Assembly: GCF_905147045.1 (NCBI RefSeq)
Contig: NC_065895.1
Coordinates: forward strand, 10,421,001-10,485,000
DNA: 64,000 bases
Origin: Nymphalis io
Lineage: Eukaryota; Arthropoda; Insecta; Lepidoptera; Nymphalidae
Reading direction: 5' to 3'
The notes below the pieces were generated by a model. That model was not told the DNA's origin. It saw nothing but the letters and a program-made list of their open reading frames with translations, and searched no databases. Below are positions 59,686-64,000 of the stretch, piece after piece (position 1 is the stretch's first letter; every line of letters starts with the position of its first letter). Both the position numbers and the translations under genes were made by a program.

Positions 59686-61340
59686 AAAGAAATCTTAATT
59701 TTTTTTTAATCGTTATGATACAGACAGCATACATATTTAAATTTAATGTTTAGTGTTGGTAGCAGTTCGAAAAGTAGATTCTAAGTGAAGCTCAGTACTC
59801 TTTATCTGAAATGAAATGTATGAATATAAAATAATACTTGGCTGACTGACATATCAAAATGCAACCCAAACAACCATGATTTTTTGGATACCTACCTTTT
59901 ACACAGTAAGTTAGAATTAAGGAAGAATTTTCGAAAATGTAACCCTGATGTAGTGATAAAGGGGATGAATGCTTTTATGACAATCCTTGATTTTTGAAGA
60001 AAGCGCTATGGAAAATGGTATTTAGCAATTCTGAAATATAACGCGAGCCAAGCTGTGGGCAAAGCGGTAGTTTAAGTATATCTAATTAAATATCTCCTGT
60101 ATGAAAATCAACGAATACGCTCATAACTTCGCTTTTTTTAAAGTTTCTTATTTGTTTCTTATTTTGTATTAAGCCTTATATATTGTTTTCTTTTACATAT
60201 TATATAAACGAATACCTTGCCCCAGAAAGTACTTATTGATATTTACGCGTACCTTTGTTTTGTATATTTATATGCTTTGTATATATTATATCGATACCAA
60301 GAACAAAGAGAGTAGATATAGTTTACTATATCTTTTAAACACGTACCCTTCTTTAAAAAAACAACCGGTTACATCTGGATGTAGTCGAAAGAACTGTATT
60401 TCGCCATCCAAAGTCGGAGACACTTCTTGTTAAGTATAAAAATATAATAACGAGCGAATTGGTTTTCGCGACCGGTAGCACAGGTTTCTTTTGATGAACA
60501 TGTGTACCTTGTTAAACTAGTTTAAAATTAATTGATCTTTAGCGTTTATAGAATATAATGGTCCACCTTTAATTTCTGGATGCCGTTTCTTATCGATTGA
60601 ATGGAATGTTATTATTTTATAACCGTTATATACCTTTGATATGTTTTTAATTTATTTTGTATATGTACACGATTATATAATTCATCAAATAGTAAATTTC
60701 GCCGATAGACAGTTATACTGTAATATGTAAACTATGTCTTATGATTTGAGGATGATATGACCCTTTTGCTAATGATTACACTGGCTTACTCGTCATTTAA
60801 ACCTGAATACAGGGTGTTTGGCGACGTAATCCCTGGTTGGGGCTATTAACTAATAACTGAAATTATTGCATTGGCATGTGATACTACTCGGCGATGATAG
60901 CGATGATGATAGATGGCGGTAATAAAATATGTCAGTTACCTGAATCGCGCTGTCTAGATTCGCTACTGAATATATATAATATAAAAGTGATTTTGTTAAA
61001 ATCAGACAAATTAAATTATAGTTTAAACAGTGGATAGCTCTTCCTTAGATTAATTTATTTATTGATCTTCGAAATTAGTTCGGCGTAAAGAATTATGTTC
61101 AAATTGAAGTCATGGTTGTTTGATAATAATAACAATTTGTTGCTGTTGATGTTTGATGATAATCATGTAATTCTATTGTGATTGTCCTCAATTAAAAATC
61201 GAATTGAAATTACAATATTCTATAAAAGTATATAGCGTTCAATGTTATGTCATATCTGTAAAAGATTAAAATATCGACAAAAAATATTTAGCAACCATTT
61301 TTTTTAAGATTATTTAAGGCTAAATAAATATTTAAAAGTA
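59686..61340. other. AT-rich non-coding with repeat scraps
   Basis: 60041-60071 (gcgagccaagctgtgggcaa) is a worn repeat end like that at 17676-17702. 60767-60810 (attacactggcttactcg) is a repeat-3 scrap. No gene. Confidence 0.4.
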
Positions 61341-61850
61341 ATCAATCAATCAATCAATCAACAGCCAATCGTTGTCCACTGCTGAACATAGGCCTCTCCC
61401 AAGGTGCGCCAAAGCTCCCTGTCCTCCGCCTTCCGCATCCAGTTGGTTCCCGCCACCTTCTTAAGGTCGTCGGTCCACCTGGCTGGAGGGCGCCCTACGC
61501 TGCGCTTGCCGATTCGCGGTCTCCACTCTAGGACTCGTCTGCTCCAACGGCCATCGGTCCTACGACATACGTGACCAGCCCACTGCCACTTCAGCCTGCT
61601 AATTTTGCAAGCTATGTCGGTGACTCCGGTTCTTTTCCGGATAATCTCATTTCTGATCTTATCCTTCAAAGATACTCCGAGCATAGCTCGCTCCATAGCA
61701 CGCTGAGCGACTTTGAATTTGTGGACTAGTCCCGCAGTTAGTGTCCACGTTTCGGCACCGTATGTCATGGCAGGTAAGACGCATTGGTTGAAGACTTTCG
61801 TCTTCAAACATTGCGGTATAGACGACTTGAGGACTTGACGTAAAAAGTAA
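61341..61850 (-). mobile_element. 5'-truncated RTE-type retrotransposon, 3' end
   Basis: The minus-strand copy ends in a (TTGA/TGAT)n tail at 61341-61362, typical of RTE elements. It shares its last ~54 bp with the derivative at 5930-6297. The homologous part begins near 61850; everything 5' of the C-terminal ORF region is absent. Confidence 0.85.
61358..61850 (-). pseudogene. RTE endonuclease/reverse-transcriptase ORF, C-terminal fragment
   Basis: About 160 codons of uninterrupted frame ending TTIGC and a stop at 61358-61360. Family hallmarks: LPAMTYGAETWTLT, then AGHVCRRTDGRWSRRVLEWR, then SVGRPPARWTDDLKKVAG. These are the conserved C-terminal region of insect RTE proteins. The endonuclease and catalytic RT domains are missing, so it is inert, but the lack of stops suggests a fairly recent insertion. 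The ORF's first ~18 codons (to 61888) are flanking DNA, not RTE. Confidence 0.85.
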
Positions 61851-61887
61851 TATAAAAACTTATTTATAATTTTGTATTTATGGTTCA

Positions 61888-62219
61888 TTTTAATAGAAAC
61901 AGTAACAGCCTGTTAATGTCCCACTGCTGGGCTAAGGCCTCCTCTCCCTTTTGAGGAGAAGGTTTGGAGCTTATTCCACCACGCTGCTCCAATGCGGATT
62001 GGTAGAATACACATGTGGCATAATTTCAATGAAATTAGACACATGCAGGTTTCCTCACGATGTTTTCCTTCACCGTCAAGCACGAGATGAATTATAATCA
62101 CAAATTAAGCACATGAAAATTCAGTGGTGCTTGCCCGGGTTTGAACCCACGATCGTCAGTTAAGATTCACGCGTTCTAACCACTAGGCCATCTCGGCTTT
62201 TTTTTTTTTAATAGAAACA
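61888..62219 (-). mobile_element. Full-length SINE-1 with target duplication
   Basis: Element at 61902-62205 with the duplication ttttaatagaaaca at 61888-61901 and 62206-62219. A and B boxes intact (head at right). It lies about 40 bp beyond the truncated RTE end. Confidence 0.93.
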
Positions 62220-62307
62220 TCAAAGCAAAATTGTATTATTATATAAATATGTTAAAGATATAATACATTCACGTAATATTCTCGTAAAGATATAAGACAT
62301 TCTCGTA

Positions 62308-62578
62308 AGACTAAGCCGACTGCGCAGGGATTTTATGTAGAGTGCATAAGTGTTTGCGCAAGCACAGGCTCTCTATTCTCGCACCTTTATAGTCCAATGA
62401 GGTGGCGTCCAATACTATCAGGGACATATTCGCAACAGACGCAGAATTCCAAGCTTTAGTCTACTGAAAAAACCTAATTATATAATATATAATAACTTTT
62501 ATTGGCTCCACTCGTGACTTGAACCCGAACCTCATAATATGCTACCGTTCTAGCTAGCCATTAGACTTATGAGCAGTT
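62308..62578 (-). mobile_element. SINE-2, diverged
   Basis: Distal part with ctgcgcagggatttta and gtgcataagtgtttgcgcaa, then the head with gacttgaacccgaacctc and agctagccattagac at the right. Confidence 0.75.
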
Positions 62579-64000
62579 TCTAAGAGTATCAATTATAAAA
62601 ATATATTATAATTGCAACCAAATACAAGTTTATAAGTCGCCAATACGAGCTTATGTGGAAGCTTATGTAAAAAATAAACATATACATAATTACTATAAAA
62701 TAGAAAAAAAAACTTATCTCTTATTCAACTTATCCTTAATTTATTCAAGTCCCCGATAAACATTGATCAGGATGTTTTTAATGAAACAAATTTAATTAAA
62801 ATTCCATTCACAGATCAGACCCATAACAAACTGAGAATAGCGAGTTATTTAAAGAATACTTTTGTAGTTATCAGAGCGCTGGCCGCGTCGAAAGGAATTC
62901 TTTAATGAAATTAATTGGTTAGCGATTTTGGGCTAACAAAGGTATTTGGATACTTTTGAATTTAATGAGAATCTTAAGGGAACAGTCCTTTTGATTAAGA
63001 GACAAAAACTATGGGTGGTCTTGTTGATAATGATATTGCATCAAAAGATAACTACATATAAACAAAATCATGTGAATATTAATTATCACGTTATGTATAC
63101 GTAGGAAGGAATATATTAAGTTAGCTAACTATAAAATAATGTTGTTAATATGAATTCACCCTCATTTCACTTAAATGATAAATATTTAAAATGGTAACAT
63201 TGCAATTAAATTAAATATTAAATCAATAAACAATGTGAATCTGACTTCGCATATGATATGGTTCCAACATAAAACTTCTTGTTAGAAGAAAATCTGATCA
63301 AAAAGAAGTGATCCAAATATGAAAGCAAAATCCTAAAAAAATATGTATCCTCGAACTTTCGTTTCAATTCACGATAAAAAAAAACAATTTAAAAATGCAC
63401 GCCAATGTTCAAACGGAACAAGCGAATGTGTTCACCACATAAGGCAACGAATTAAAAAAAAAAAAGAGAACACGATACAGTCAAGTTCGTATCTACAAAA
63501 CCAAAAGCGAAAATACATGACAAATATGAAATGTATTAAAAATAAAACCAGTCCGTAATTAAATACGTTCAACGCTCTGTGTCCAGTAATTAAAAAATTT
63601 GGCATCGTATTTCGGCCATGAGCAATCCGTATTAAGAGCAATTGAGCTGATGGGCTCAATTGGATACACTCGATTAGTTAAGGCGTTTTAAATGGAGCAT
63701 GTCGTAAGTCGTGGAAACGATTGTGTGATTATATATTTCTTTAAATAAGATTGAACAGCGGAATGTTATGACATTTAATAAATAGTAGCTATATCATACT
63801 TTTATAATTAAATGAATAGGTTTTTATTCATGATACATTTTTTAAATTTGTTTGCAAGTCGAATTTAAAACTAATATTATACCGTTTATAAAAAGTATAT
63901 TTTAATAATCAAAATATAGTAATCGATATACATGATAATGAAGTAAGTTTAAACATAAAAAAATAAAATTGGTGAAGTGCTGATAATAATTAAAGTGTAA
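62579..64000. other. AT-rich non-coding
   Basis: Overlapping ORFs on opposite strands at 63343-63659 have no domain. No repeats assigned. Confidence 0.4.

Overview
The window looks like lepidopteran nuclear DNA. It is strongly AT-rich, contains one spliced insect gene, and is packed with short interspersed elements of moth/butterfly type: two abundant tRNA-headed SINE families, a third tRNA-headed SINE at 57.4-57.65 kb that I associate from memory with butterflies, and several Lepidoptera-style LINE tails. Nothing bacterial, viral or organellar was seen.

Only one gene is well supported. It is a minus-strand papain-family (C1A) cysteine peptidase of the insect 26/29-kDa proteinase type, with 14 coding exons between 28991 and 21767. 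I rebuilt it exon by exon: every codon phase closes, the exons sum to 1617 nt (538 codons plus stop), and the protein has a signal peptide, the family's long N-terminal extension, an inhibitory prodomain with complete ERFNIN and GNFD-type motifs, and a Cys/His/Asn catalytic domain. A TATA box and initiator lie just upstream. Two of its 13 introns need GC donors with the same 12-base context. Its active-site loop reads GCCW where GSCW is usual.

Layout: 0-18 kb is AT-rich DNA with SINE-1, SINE-2 and repeat-3 copies, an RTE-type retrotransposon derivative (5.9-6.3 kb) and an isolated acidic exon-like segment (5.64-5.75 kb). A dead cecropia-type mariner is at 18.2-19.5 kb. The peptidase gene fills 21.7-29.0 kb, with SINEs in its introns. 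A 5'-truncated R1-type LINE end lies at 29.5-30.4 kb. 30-64 kb is again repeat-rich, with a short inverted-repeat (MITE-like) family, a reverse-transcriptase fragment (39 kb), an AT microsatellite inside a perfect inverted repeat (40 kb), perfect hairpins (46.6 and 58.6 kb), a small membrane-protein-like ORF (52.35 kb), and an RTE 3' end beside a SINE (61.3-62.2 kb).

Most of the unusual structure is retrotransposition damage: a SINE inverted at its 5' end inside one target-site duplication, a SINE with a micro-inversion, a SINE with an internal duplication, and a non-autonomous RTE derivative sharing its 3' end with the RTE copy at 61.4 kb. I found no convincing new multi-gene system. The peptidase gene and the small ORF are the most biologically interesting items. 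Repeat names SINE-1, SINE-2, SINE-3, repeat-3, repeat-4 and MITE-1 are local labels used only here.
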